Positions 47,333-59,732 are shown, counted from the first letter of the stretch. The stretch: DNA of 64,000 bases from Dermatemys mawii (GCA_007922305.1 ML677334.1:55912720-55976719); one strand, 5' to 3'. Notes: generated from the letters alone by a model not told the origin. Translations and numbers: made by a program.

Positions 47333-47379
47333 ATGCATACAGTGGAACATACTGTAGGAAGAGATTATATACACAAACA

Positions 47380-47382
<3 letters not shown>

Positions 47383-47439
<57 letters not shown>
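47383..47439. repeat. (CA)n(GA)n microsatellite within the PLE 3' region
   Basis: CA repeats pass directly into GA repeats. On the PLE sense strand this is (TC)n(TG)n. It occupies the same place as the (TC)n(AC)n tract of the other PLE at 61705-61752. Confidence 0.95.
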
Positions 47440-47528
47440 ACATGAAAAAATGGGGGTTTCCATATCAACTCTAAGAGACCTATCAATTAAGGTGAGTTAT
47501 CAGCAGGAGAAAAACCCTTGTGCAGTGA

Positions 47529-48179
47529 TGTAGCAGGGCAGCGACTCACCCCTGTGGCACCTCCTGCTGGTCATCCAGGAATTAGCTCTTCCAGTCTCCA
47601 GAAGGCCCTCTGCAGGCTGGTGTCCCGCTGTCCACTGGCCCCATGTCCCTCCCGGACCCTAGTGCCCTCTTCCCTGGGCTGCTGTACCCCTGCAGTACTC
47701 CCACAGTCTTGTTGGGTCTCCCCACCCCAGGGAACCCCCAACCCTCTAATCCCCACCTTGCCTCAGTCTGAGCTACTGCCAGTCATCATCTAGCCCCTGC
47801 TCCCTGGGGCAGACTAAGAGCCAGTCATCACAGGCAAGGAGGTTTGACCTGCTATCTTTCTCTGCAACCCAGTACCTCTATGGGCCTAGGACCAGGCCCT
47901 GCAGCCTGGGGAGTTGCCAGCCTGGAGCTCCCCTGCTCCTTCCCCGACCCTGCTTCACCCCCAGTACCTTCTCAAGCTTCCCCAGCAGCCAGGCCTGTCT
48001 GCCTCCACAGCTAGAGGAGGAGACTGACTGAGCACCAAACTCTCAGCCCTTGTGTCACAGCCAACTGGGCCCTAATTGACCCAGCCACAGCTGTGGCTGC
48101 TATGCCCAATCAGTCTGGGAGCTGCTTGCCCCCAGCCACAGCCCTGTTTACCCAGGAGTGGGGCAGCTCCCCCACTACA
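47529..48179. mobile_element. Solo LTR, 651 bp, with a perfect 5-base duplication
   Basis: The element begins TGTAGCAGGG and ends CCCACTACA, so it has TG...CA termini within a perfect 5-base inverted repeat TGTAG/CTACA. The target duplication AGTGA is exact (47524-47528, 48180-48184). Excision rejoins the PLE sequence TGCAGTGATAACCAGG. The interior is GC- and pyrimidine-rich, with no gag, pol or env and no tRNA primer site beside it, so it is a solo LTR left by recombination between the two LTRs of an endogenous retrovirus-like element. I see no AATAAA signal. Its left end resembles the LTR at 14412. ORFs inside it are not proteins. Confidence 0.92.
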
Positions 48180-48261
48180 AGTGATAACCAGGATGGCCCA
48201 TTTCAAACAGTTGACAAGAAAGTGTGAGTAACAGTAGAAGAAAACTAGCATGGGGAAACAG

Positions 48262-49401
48262 ATTTCAGGTTGCGTCTGAGAGACAGACTAAAGGTGAAGA
48301 ACCAGCTTCCTGTGTCAGGTACCAAACAGTTTATAAGTGATGTGCTTTGTAGAGATAGTTGTTCTGAATGCAGATCCCATCAATCCCGTGGAACCAACAG
48401 TAATTGTGAGGAGTGCTTTGCTACAGTCCCATGGATGGCCTACACATGGCTGTATCCAAGAGGTATCTTTCAGTTAGATTCTTTAAGGGGAGAGCAGGAT
48501 AGGAAGGAGAGCTGAGCTATGGCTAAGGACCGTCTTCATATTTGAGTGATTTCAATCCCCTCCATTGGATGAAAGTTAACACGCAACAACTAGGTCACGC
48601 AAGACAGCAAGACCAGTTGAGATTCAAGATGTCATTCAGCAAAGGTAGGATGCCCAGGGAAAGGAACAATAAAAGTTAAGAAATTCTTGTTTGAGATTTA
48701 AAATTTGATACAGCTTCTTCCAGCCATGTCATCGGATAGGGTAACCCACAAAGGACATTTAAGAATTATTCACAGTAAGAAAAGATGTCATGACTAGGCA
48801 TGCATGAACTGATTTGGACACCATGAAAGTTTATAAGGTGTGAAGGGCAAAGAGATTTAATTGAAGACAATTCCTCAGAAGAAAGATCTGCTGTAGATCT
48901 AAGCAAATATTTTTTGAACTCAGCTTCATTTTCTGCTCATTGAATTTCTGCCTTTAGTCCAGTGTCCTTCCGTTTATTTGATGTCAAATTTGACAGTCTT
49001 TTTGAATTTTAACTTTGGCTTGATCACATCAGTCCAAGCTGTGTTGCTTAGCAGAGATTGGTCACACTAGAAACAATGCCACAGGACTGTTATTCAACCA
49101 TTTGCTTAGGTGTGAACATTTAAAATTTGGTTTCGGAGAGTGCTCGCAAATGAGATGCTGAAATTCATTTTCCACACACATTTGTTCTCGTAAATCCCTC
49201 TCATTTGAATGTTCGCCAAAAGTGAAAACAAAAAGGCGGGGGGGGGGGCAAATATTGATATTAACAGTTCCAATCAATAGTGAGATCCAGTCACATAAGC
49301 TGCAAACATGCTACGACCAGAAGCCATGCCACCTCAGGCAGTCATGGTCTCACGAGCTACAATGAGTCAAGCTTGGTAAGTACATGGATGAGAAATATTT
49401 A
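48262..49401. other. No gene seen
   Basis: Non-coding. A G run of about 13 bases near 49236 is a likely sequencing-length artefact zone. Confidence 0.5.
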
Positions 49402-49709
49402 GTGTCTGTCTACACTTGGAGCTGGGGAGGAGGGGGAAGGGTGTGAGACTCCCGGCTCACACAGACATTCTCCTGCTTTTTCTCATCAAGCTAGCATGCT
49501 AAGGACATTAGTGTAGCTGGGTTAGCACAAGTAGTGGTAGGAATAGCCATGTTGAGTACAAACCCACCTGAACCCTCTGGGAAAATACTTGGCACAGTTA
49601 GCCTGTGCCACTACTCTATTTTTGACACACAAGCACTATAAGACCTAGCAGAAGTATGTCTGTGTAAACTGGGAATCACACCCTTAGTTCCAAGTGTAGA
49701 CATAACCAC
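49402..49709. mobile_element. MITE with GTCTACACTTGGA inverted ends
   Basis: The left end GTGTCTGTCTACACTTGGAG and the inverted right end GTGGTTATGTCTACACTTGG match over about 14 bases. Internal words AGCTGGG, TAGTGTAGCTGG and GTGTAAACTGGGAATCACAC are typical of turtle MITEs of this class. The target duplication is not clear. Confidence 0.7.
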
Positions 49710-52167
49710 AGTGAAATCCTGATGTCAAAAAGTAGAGAAACTGGCAATACATAAGGCAGCTTTATTTCCCTGAGTCCATTCTGAGCCAGTATTCCTGCAT
49801 GACATACCAAGCACTCATGTGTTGTGTTTTACAAAAGGGGTGGTGGGGTGGGGGGTGTGTGTCTTTTAAACAGATAAGCGATGTTAATAATCTGGCCAGA
49901 TTTTAAACTTAAATTACTTTCTACCTATCTAAATGTCCCCTGAAATTTTAACTGGGTCCAATATTGTTCACTTCCTGTTGTGTAGTTACAATGTTCCAAC
50001 CCAAAACTGGGGATTTCAATGACAAAAAAGTTATTCCCTGTAGAGTATCTAGTTTGAGAAGTACTCTGGCATGCTTGAGGCTGCCAGGCACCATGTAAAG
50101 ACAAGATACTCACCTACCTTTCTAATGGATTGTTTGTTATGTATGAAAAAGTCTTATCCAGTGTGCTTGTGCCATTCTCATACGAATTTGGTTTTACCTG
50201 AGCAACAGGATGTCTCCTCCTATAGGAGTTGCTAATATAATTTTTAAATCAGTCTGTTATTGCTTTCGGTCTCAGAATTTCTTTGCGCTAGATAACATGT
50301 AAATACATCAACTCTGAGATTCTGCAAGTTTCCCATTCACCCAAAGAAGAGAACAGTACAGGTATCCACCAGCAGGAAAGTCCTCCCCACAGTGCCAATA
50401 CACAACCATTTTCTCATTAAAATGCTGAATGTGGTTGAAATTCAATTAATTGTCGAATCATTTTCAGATGCAAATCCTTATGCATAACACACTCCCTGTT
50501 AATATAATGTGTAATTTGATAATCTAGCTAGCTCTCAGTACAAGAAATCAATCAATGGAAAACAATCAGCTCTAAAGTCTATGTTGCTGATTAAATGCAT
50601 ACATGACACAACTGATATAAATGTGTAACGAGAAATTTCCATACTTTAATTGCAAGTAATTCTAGAAATTATCCTAATGGTTTATGAATTTTCTATATTA
50701 TAAATTAGTATACAATGGCAATATTAGGATCACGCAGGGGCAGATTTTCTAGTCTATTCATGACCAAGAACAGATTATTAATACATAGCACTTAATTTCT
50801 GTATATTTTACATTAGCTATAGAAACACAAATAAGTTTCACAAGCTTGTGAAGTCTTAACCTAAGTCTTTGTCTAACTAGACAGTTATACTGTTTTATCT
50901 ATACAGGTACAGGTAAAGTAGTACAATCCTCCCCACAATGTGGAGGAAATTATATGAGTATAAAAGATTCTTTATATCAGTTTAGCTAGTCCCCAACAGA
51001 AAGGATAATAACCATACCAATATTAAGCCACCTTTAGCTTTATACAAAAGCTTGAGTACACACTAGGGCTGCTACACTGCTAATTTAAAAACAAACAAAC
51101 GAAAACAAAACAAGACACCTCTCCCCAAACCAACATAGTACAACCTTTAAGTGTAGGCTAAGCCTGGATTACAAATTAATACTGGGATTTGTTATTGCCC
51201 TCCCTGTACATGAATAAGCTATAAAACACCTTATAAACTTACATAATTACATCAATACTGCAGGTAGTGGGGCAGTATAGTTAAAACAGTACAATTTTTT
51301 GGTATAGACAGGCACTGAAGTGCAGGTTGCTTTAGGAAGCTGAGTGTTTTGAATTATCCTGCAGTTTGCCAGTGCTTTATATTCAGTTGGAAAGTGGGAG
51401 GAATGAAGATGGTTTTAAAAAAAGTCTCTGCAAAATTTTCATACAACTTTGATAATTATTGCAAAGTTAGTTTTTTACAGCTCATAATGTAAAAAAAAGA
51501 AAAAAGTTGAGCTTCAGAATCCCTTCTTCTAGGCAGATTCCCCGACAGCAAGTTTGATCAGCCACAGGGCTGGGGAGAAGATCAAAAGAATATTCACAAT
51601 CCCTTTTGGTTACTTGCTCCCAGGATTCAACCTCTCACTGCATCCAGAACTAGGGAGCTAACAGATATTATGGTCTGTTCAGAAAAAAAAATCACTGTTT
51701 GATGCTGACAAATACACATAGACTTCATTTCTCAAAGGCTGATTCAAAGTTACACAAAGGCATAAAACTAAAAGTTAGGTTCTACATCTTGTAAGACCTG
51801 CTGCTCTTTAACTCTCAGGTCCCTTACACACCATTCTGGCTTTGCAAAGGAGCCTTGAAATTGATGCAACTATGCCAACTTTAAAGACCTTTTATTCTGC
51901 CTGAGTGACATAAAGGGACCAGTGTACGTGAGAATCGGATTCATAGAATTTATCATGCAGCAATATCCAAGGGTTACTAACAACTTAAGCGAGTAGCAGA
52001 TAAAGCAGTCCAATAGACGATCACCTTCCCTCTTCAGGCTTCTTTCTTTCCACCCATTCTAGAGCTCTCTTCCCTCTGATTTTTGCTTTCTACTCCTTGG
52101 AAGACAAGGAAACAGGCTAGTCAGAGAGCTCATAAATGTAGCTTCTCTTAAGGAGACAACATGAAGG
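49710..52167. other. 2.5 kb without a gene; candidate conserved element inside
   Basis: A G-rich run at 49837-49856 could form a G-quadruplex. The part 50400-50710 is repeat-free with homeodomain- and POU-type words and is the best conserved non-coding candidate in the window. The part 50870-51300 has words such as CTAACTAGACAGTTATACTG that resemble an old MITE of the TATACTGGTTTAACTA type; I am not sure. Confidence 0.45.
50400..50710. promoter_or_regulatory. Candidate conserved non-coding element or enhancer
   Basis: Contains the palindromic homeodomain word CAATTAATTG (50443-50452), a perfect octamer ATGCAAAT (50468-50475, POU-type), then TATGCATAA (50479-50487), AATCAATCAATGG near 50548 and CTTTAATTGCAAG near 50645, within repeat-free DNA. 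Such clusters are typical of vertebrate developmental enhancers. Conservation cannot be judged from one sequence, so this is only a candidate. Confidence 0.3.
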
Positions 52168-52440
52168 ACTGGGCTTCACTACAGGAGTGGTGGAGGTCGA
52201 CCTAAGATACACAACTTCAGCTATGCAAATAGGTATCTTTGGTCGACTTACCTGGCTGTCCCCATGGCGGCGAGTCGACTGCAGCCGCTCTCCTACTGAC
52301 TCCACTTACTCCTCTTGCCCAGATGGAGTACAGGAGTCAATTCAGGGATCGATTTATCACATCTAGATAAGACACGATAAATTGATCTCCAATACATCGA
52401 GCGCTACCTGCCAATTCAGTGGGTAGTGTAGCTGTACGCT
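52168..52440. mobile_element. MITE, GTCTACACT family, relative of 11801-12099
   Basis: GGAGGTCGACCTAAGATACA, CAACTTCAGCTATGCAAATA, GGAGTACAGGAGTC, GGGATCGATTTATCACATCT and the end TGGGTAGTGTAGCTGTACG align with the MITE nested in CR1. The left end CTTCACTACAGG has decayed from TCTACACTA. Boundaries are approximate to about 10 bases. Confidence 0.8.
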
Positions 52441-53654
52441 TAGACTCAGCACATGTGTGCCTTTAGAAAAGAAAGTTCCAGTGACCTGAGTGAATCAGGT
52501 TATCTTGATTTCACTGGTGTTATAGCTGTGTTGGCACCAGGATATTAGAGAGCTGAGATTTATGAGGGAATATCTTTTAATGGACCAGCTTCTGCTGGTG
52601 AAAGACAAGCTTTTGAACTACCCAGGTTTATCAGATCTGCCTGAAGAGCTCGGTGTTGCTTCAAAACTTATCTTTGACCAACAGAAGTTGGTCTAGTAAG
52701 AGATTCTCATCCATCTTGTCTATCTTGATTAGAGAGACTTCCTCTGCTACTTCCACTGACCCTCAGATCTGTAAAACTGTTACCAAAGGATGCAATGTCT
52801 CCAGAATGACCAGTATAGTTTAACAGAAGACTTTGGTTTGGCTAGAAGAGCACTCCAAACTAAACAGATGTGGTAACTGCACTGAAAAGCTTCTCAAAGT
52901 AAATATCACAACACTGCTTCCTTCTTTGAACCTAAAAACTCCATTTCAGAAAAAAAGTTACATTACTCAAATGTAGTGATAATATGAAAGAGCTCACCAG
53001 CCTCAGTAAAACAAGTATCAGAGGTTAAAGTCACTATGCATGTTGAGCTATAGACCATGAGCTATAACCTCCCAGTGTTCAGTTTACAGCATGCATGCAC
53101 AGGAGGCAATACAGATACTGTAAAACTCACACTCACATTCACTACTAGAGTTAATGATGGTTGATTTTATAGCTAAGATTTAAACTTTGGGCCTATAAGT
53201 CGTCCTAAGATGATTAACAAAAAAACAAACAAAATGTAATATGCACAGATTCAGTTACATTTTTGGAAGGTCAGATCAGAATAGTCTAATGGGTGTGCTG
53301 CTTCTATCGTTTTCTGCATGAATATAAAATGCAATGTTGCTTAAACTGTCCATCCATTTTCCTCTGCTATTTACAACTTGTTCCCAGGGTTGTGATGTAA
53401 TATTGAAAACGGTCCTCTGGAGTTATTTAAAACATGCATTTTGTTTGGTTTGGGAGCATAGTCGCAGTCTATAGTCACAGCTGACTATAAAAGAGCATCT
53501 GATCATCAGACAGCCTAATGACATGACAAATCCATCTCTGTTCCCATCCTAGCTTTAATTCAGGTTCGTTGGAGCCATCTTGGAGTTCAGTACCTGGTGC
53601 TGCCATTTGATGTTAAGGATAAACAAATGTAGGCAATGATGGAATCCCTCCAGG
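52441..53654. other. No gene seen
   Basis: Non-coding, AT-rich, with no repeat that I can name. Confidence 0.5.
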
Positions 53655-53662
53655 GTCTCACT

Positions 53663-53785
53663 TACGGTGACCAGACAGCAAATGTGAAAAATCGGGACAG
53701 GGGTGAGGGACAATAAGAGCATATATAAGAAAAAGACCCCAAAATTGGGACTGTCCCTATAAAATCAGGCCATCTGATCACCCTA
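53663..53785. mobile_element. MITE, TAGGGTGACC family
   Basis: Left end TACGGTGACCAGACAGCAAA, right end GCCATCTGATCACCCTA. The target duplication is GTCTCACT (53655-53662) and GTCTCAAT (53786-53793), 7 of 8. It has the same orientation and landmarks as the copies at 1365 and 41224. Confidence 0.92.
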
Positions 53786-53793
53786 GTCTCAAT

Positions 53794-54666
53794 GCAACAT
53801 TGATACATATTCTATCGTTGTATAACAAATAGGGCAAAATAGAGTGGTAAACCTGGATCTTAGTCTGGGGTCTATTCTAAGTAAACCTTGAGTCCTAGCA
53901 AACAGAAAGATGTTAGCCTCATGAATGCATTGGAGATTGACGGACACAATCTGTGGGTGGGAGGGGCTGCTACCTACCTAGCACAAACAAACTGTGCAAA
54001 TGCTGCGCTAACCTGTCAAAGCGCTATATAGAGAAGAGGAGAAATATTCAGGCAGTGCCAGTCCAGCTGCCACCAGGCACTCTGTGATGTTTGTGGAGAC
54101 TGACACTGTGAAATGCTCCTGAGAATTCACCCCTGGCAGTGTGGGAGAGTTTTTACATTTACCCCAAAACCAGTTACTGAGCTATTTGCACTCACTGCTA
54201 CAAGAGTTCCCATCAGGCAAGGGGACTGCTGAGAGTTTTAGCATGAAAACATTACTTGGGGCTCAGTTTACTAAGAAATACAAAATATTTGAGCTTTCCG
54301 GCGTATTTCATCCATAATTCTTACAAACTACTGAGTTTGAAAAGCAAAGTGGAAACACACAGAGAGGCCTGTATATGCAGGGTGAAAATATGTCCTCTGT
54401 TCACTGCAACAAGAATGATTCCATAGTCACTTGTCAAGGCACCTTAAGTTCCCAAATCACTATCAAAATGGCAAAACATGAGGAAACATTTTCCTTTTCC
54501 TACTGTTCTTTGCAGGGATGGTCACTTAGGATCTGAAGGAAAGTGAAGAACCCAAACATATGCTTACTTTCAGGACATGAATAACTCCATTGACATTGTC
54601 GAGACCAAGGCTTTGAATTCACTGAAAAAAAAAGTGCATTTTTTAACACTGAGATAGATGTCAATA
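53794..54666. other. No gene seen
   Basis: Non-coding. No ORF or repeat that I can support. Confidence 0.5.
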
Positions 54667-54809
54667 TAAAATCTTAGTGGAGACAAGGCACAGGTGTTAA
54701 TTACAGCCACTAGTTAATTGAGGTAATGCCCTGATGGGGGCATAGGGTTGATCTGGATAAGCTATATTGCAGTAAGAACTCCTTGCACCTTGTCTTCACT
54801 AGGATTTTA
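54667..54809. mobile_element. Foldback MITE-like element (TAAAATC ends)
   Basis: TAAAATCTTAGTGGAGACAA at the left pairs with TTGTCTTCACTAGGATTTTA at the right, as about 26-base inverted ends around an 87-base interior. The words GTCTTCACTAGGATTTTA are shared with repeats I know from turtle DNA. I could not identify a target duplication. Confidence 0.65.
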
Positions 54810-57084
54810 CATCAAGACAGCTATCAAGATAGGTGTCTTGCTGTAAAGATAGCTTTTTTGCAGTGAAGATGTAGCATAACTCAGAGTCTTAATGTTAAAA
54901 CCCAGGCTTAAATTCTTTGGTGGGTTGAGGCTTTTTTCCCCACTTTTATTTGAAAGTATAGAGATTGATTCTTCTCCCTTTGAAGTTAATGCAAAACTGT
55001 ATTATGTCTGAGGTGCAGGATCAACCTTAATATGAATCATCATTTTCCCCACAAAAACATTTGTTCTGTGAGATAAGATGAAGAGAAAGAAAAAATGTAA
55101 ATGATCGTGTCTCAGGAAAAAGATCCTGTGAAAACAGTAAACAGCAAATATTTGGTAGACCAATTATTGAATTAGACTCTTCCTTTAGAGAAGACAATGA
55201 CTCTTAACCCTTCCCCCTTTGTTTGCATTTTCTGCTGTTAAAATCATTCACATGATAATCCTTATCACATCCTTTCCTGTTGATAATCCAACTAACCCTC
55301 TCTTCTGCCTGTCAGGAAATATATTTTGTTTATAAAAACACATATTTCCAGTGTCCAGTGAATAATTCAGTGGTACCTGTAAATTACTCACCAGTCTGAG
55401 TGATTATTCCTCACATGTAATTACTTTATTTCTTCACTATTATCTGAACACACAGGTAGGGAATTCTTTTGAAACAGCCATCCAAAGTCATGGATGTGTG
55501 CCATTCACATATGTACCAGATACTTTGTTCAGATCTGACAGAGTTGAAGCATTTAAGTGCTGTGCTAATGGAATTAAGTGCATTAATCCTACCATTGTCC
55601 ATGGGAGTTGCATCTCAGCTCCTATTTACAGTATGAAAAATTTCCACTAATCTGACTAACACTGAGAGGAGCAATTTGCAAATTTGAACCACTCAACATA
55701 AAATGCGTTAGAACTTTTCAGATCCTTTTGACAGCTTGTCTCATTCTGACCCTAACCCGATATTTGAAGTATGTTAAATTATTTGTGCTCATCATCATTC
55801 ACAATCCAGCTCTCCCAATTGCTCCTTTCATCTCTAAAGGAGGAGCAGGAGGAGGACAAGAAAAGCCTCACTCACACACACACAAATCACTTGATGCTAA
55901 GACTTTTTAAAGAGGAATCTCACCTGGATGTTTTACTTGTATCCTTTCCATTTGATGTTATTAAAGGCCTCTGGAGGTACTTCGGTTTCATTCGTTTGTG
56001 CTAGTCTAGCAAGGGTGTGACATACCATCTCAAATGTCTAGAGGCTTGTTAGCAAAGACCCTGTCACTGCAAGGGATCAAAGTGTTTTTGTGCCAAGTCC
56101 TTAGGGCAATGATCCTGGCTGTACAGCTGTACTCAGATGCAAGCGCCACATGGTCTAGCATGACAAGCGGCTGGATTCTCACACCAACAGGCAGACAGTT
56201 GTTTTCGCTGATGAATGGCTTTTCCCAAAAACAGAAGGGAGAAATTGGCACTCTTTCCACTGTCAGAAAGTCTCGTTCAACTTATTTCAGCAAGCTCTAA
56301 ACTCTAAACAGGGTGAAACTTGTTGAAATAAAAACAGGGCCCTTCTTATTATGCAAATTAAGACTGACGACTCAAGCAGACCCCTGCAGTTAGAAGCAAC
56401 CCAGTAGGGATATATAATTCTGACTGCACTATTGTTCAATATACAATCTATTAGGGTGATGGGGAAGGGAGACCTACTGAGAACAACAAAATAATTCTGC
56501 AAATAACTGTCAGATTCAACCTGAAAATATTCAATTGCTTCATTCTAACTTTGGTATGAAATGCTCTGTGAGGAGGGAGGCTGAAGGAAGATCAGTGCAT
56601 GAACAAGCTGGCAATCCATCAGGAATCAAGTAATTGAATGGATGACTGCAGAGCACAATATTTGGCTCGACACGCTCCTGATGATCGAGGAAATAGCAGT
56701 CCTTATTTCTTGACAAAGCCGATATCGGTCAGTCAGTCTGGCAAAATACATGGTACCGTGGGCATCTTTAGTAAACATTCTTTCTTCTATTAGCTAGACA
56801 AAGATAAACGTTGGCCCAGTCAAAAAGTATTTTCCACCTCTTTTATTAGTCAGTGGCTTGCAGCAGTGAAAGACCACCAGGGAAAATGTATGCAGATTAT
56901 GGCTTCATGTCTGAATGATTCTGTTGAAGTTTTGCTTTCTAGCAGGTGTTTTGACTCACTGTTAGAGAGAGTCCTTCTCTTTGGAGACACAGCTGCTGAG
57001 TGCCAAAAAATGAGGCAGCTTTTTGTAAAGCAAAATATTCCCCTAGGGAATAAGCACTGGGTTGGTAGCCAGCAGCTCATTTGT
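54810..57084. other. 2.3 kb without a gene
   Basis: The part 56520-56815 is repeat-free even-complexity DNA with GTAATTGAATGG and CTAGACAAAGATAAACG, and may be conserved. The ORFs at 56034-56300 and 56866-57108 lack any recognisable domain or flanking splice signals that I can defend. Confidence 0.4.
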
Positions 57085-57200
57085 TCTTTAGTCTGGTTCA
57101 GCTATTGAAGCACTGTGCCACTGAACAAATCACTTCACCTTCTGCCTTACTTTTCCAAACTATAAAATGGGAATGACTTAGCCACCTAGTTAACTGGTAC
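57085..57200 (+). repeat. MIR/CORE-SINE-like remnant
   Basis: GTGCCACTGAACAAATCACT, TTCACCTTCTGCC and CTATAAAATGGGAATGACTT follow the MIR order (GTGACCTTGGGCAAGTCACT, then CCTCAGTTTCC, then TGTAAAATGGGGATAA). Confidence 0.65.
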
Positions 57201-59247
57201 ATATATGTTCAAAGCACAGTATATACAGAAATGCAAAGGACTATAGTTATTACTAATTCATATTTGCATAAGGATTTCAGGATTTAGCTCTATTAGTTGT
57301 TATAATGGGACAGTTTATTACATCCCCACATTTTACCCCTACTTGCTAAACCTAAACCATCCTAAAATGTTATTTACTGAACAAGATTCTGCAGGATGTC
57401 AGTCCTCCCAAATGAAACAGTAAGCAAATGCCAAATGGCAAATACCTCAGCCCTTTCAGTGACATAATGAAGCCTATGCAAACACCAAAAAAGTTCAGAT
57501 ACAAGGGCCAAGAAAATGGCTCGTTCACCTAAAAAAAACAAAAAAACAAAAATCAAAATAATGAGGTACAGCAGGTCAAATACCAGGAAAGTAGGCCTTG
57601 CATTAGGACACGTCTCTCTAACTGATGTTGGCCAACACAGAATTCTTTAGAGGATGGTGTAAAGACACCATTGTGGACTACTTTACAAAAAATAAAATCC
57701 TGGTCCGTATTCAGACAAATTTCCAGTATCTTCAATAGGAGCGTCCCGAGTTAAAAAGGAGGAAGGACCACACGATTTGGCCTTGCCTGAAAATGGTGCA
57801 CTGGTTAGAACTATATAACCTTTAGAACTATATTTATGTAGGAGAATAGCACATTTTCTATAAATCCTCTCCCCTGCCTAGATTTCTATAAATCATCTTT
57901 TCAGATTGAATGCTGCATGTGGAATTCCAAATGTAAAATGTAACTTGAATGTAATCTGTCAGCCTGGTTATAGAATTTGTATGTTGCAGGAGTAGCTGAG
58001 CTGAACTTAAGGAGGCAAAAATCAATTCATAAACAACTTTAAATTTAATAACTGTCCACATGTTCACCGGTTGGGTGAAGATAATTGCAGCTGCATGCTT
58101 TTCTGAGATCCATAGCCAGGTTGAAAATAGGGATAATTCAATAACTCATCTTTCAGCAGTAGTTGTAAATGTACTGGCTGATCTAAAAAGATGGCTTGGA
58201 TTATTTTTTCTATTGATGCTATATCACTCCCTCTGTCCATTCTTCATTTCCTCCTTTTTGGTACACTCCCGGTCTCCTCCTGGAATTAGTTTTAATTTGC
58301 ACAGACCCTGTAGTACACATGTGCTGTACATTTATACCTCAGCTTGTTATCACAGCAGGAGAAAGGCTAGAACATGTTATCAGCATGATCATAAGCATGC
58401 AGCAAACACTGGCTACTTGGCTATTGCAAATGAATCCTTTTAAAAGATGAGAAAGGTCTGGGATATTTTTCATCCTAAATCAAGAGGTCTCTAGGCCTGT
58501 CCAGTTGTGTAAACACAGCATGTAATCAGGGGCAGTGCATAGTTATACTTCAAGGCGAATATTGAGGCATTCAAAATGCTCCCTGGAGTGTGCAGAGGCT
58601 GGATATGCTCCTACTTACACCCTGATGGGGGGCAGTTTAGTCTCCCCACCCCATTTGGATCAGATTGCCTCCAAGAGGGAAGACAGGGTACAATCTGAAG
58701 AGGGCATAATCTGGCTTTTAGAGTAGAGAGAGGAGGATCTATCAATTCCCCAATAATCCCACAAATAGGAATATAGTTATTACATGAGCATACTGAGAGA
58801 AGAGATCCCCACACACACGTGCAGAAGCCACAGCACAGCCAGGAAAATTTAAATAGGGCTTTATTTGAGCTATTGCCTTGTGTGTTCCAATTGCTTTTTC
58901 TCCCACCTTCCCATCAGTTCTCCTTAGCTCTGTGCATCTGCCTCCTGATAAACCTAAGGCACACACCTGTGGTGGCTTTAGTGAAGCCTACTGAACCTTG
59001 GTCATTCACCCTACACATCACAGTATCCTGTCCGTTTCCTTATTCTGTCTTCCCCATTTCAGAGATGGTGGGAGAATAATCATCCAAGACCATGCAATTA
59101 GACTTCTGTTTTTAATTTCTGACGTTCATATTTTCTTACCTTCCATCCTCCCACAAGCCCAGTGCATCTCTGCCAACGCCCGTATAGGGATGTAAAAGTT
59201 AAGACAGAGTGACAAACTTCCTAGAGAGGCAGCTCTCCTTATTACTT
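57201..59247. other. 2.0 kb without a recognisable gene
   Basis: The 127-codon ORF at 58060-58443 has no domain that I recognise. No named repeat. Confidence 0.45.
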
Positions 59248-59486
59248 AGGGTATGTCTATACTATCCATCGGATCGGTGGATGTATCAGGGATCAATTTA
59301 TCGCATCTCCCTGAATTGAGGCCTGTACTCCACCTCAGCAGGAGAAATAAGTGGAGTCGACGGGAGAGCCGCCATGGTTGACTCACTACTGTGAGGGTGG
59401 CAAGGGAAGTCAAACTAGCAAATAGCATAGCTGAAGTTGCGTATCTTAGTTCAAACTCTCCCCCTCCCCCAGTGTAGCCTAGACCT
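59248..59486. mobile_element. MITE, GTCTACACT family, inverted and shortened
   Basis: Starts AGGGTATGTCTATACTATCC, ends CCAGTGTAGCCTAGACCT. The interior, read on the minus strand, has AGCTATGCTATTTGC, GTGAGTCAACCATGG and GGAGTACAGGCCTC in the same order as 52168-52440. About 35 bases shorter than its relatives. Confidence 0.8.
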
Positions 59487-59732
59487 CAGATAACACCAAA
59501 TGTGTTCAGCCAGTCAGATTCTTTACTGTTCTTGAATTAACATTTTCCCCTCACTTCCATACCATCTTGCTGTGTCCATTGCTAAAGGGAAGAGACAGGA
59601 CTTTATTATGTAAATACTTGGTGGAGAGGGGGAACCTCTTTACTGAGACTCAGTTCCTCATTGTCTTGCGCCGGTGCAATCATTTCTACCTAAGCCAAGT
59701 GGGTATCCAGTGCCATATTTCTGATTGTGTCA

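Larger units (their letters stand above)
47298..48261 (-). mobile_element. Penelope-like element 3' region, antisense, split by an LTR
   Basis: On the minus strand the order is: PLE 3' untranslated sequence (GTTTGAAATGGGCCATCCTG, then TTCTCCTGCTGATAACTCAC), a microsatellite, then GTTCCACTGTATGCATCTGA and the hammerhead-like block. The same order of landmarks follows the GIY-YIG remnant at 61500-61830 on the + strand (CTGCTGATACTCA, microsatellite, TTCACTCCATGCATCTGATG), which is why I assign it to the PLE. A 651-base solo LTR (47529-48179) splits it. No coding sequence remains. Confidence 0.8.

Noticed and set aside
47529..48179. Complete provirus
   Set aside because: Only one LTR is present, with the target duplication directly on both sides and no internal genes.
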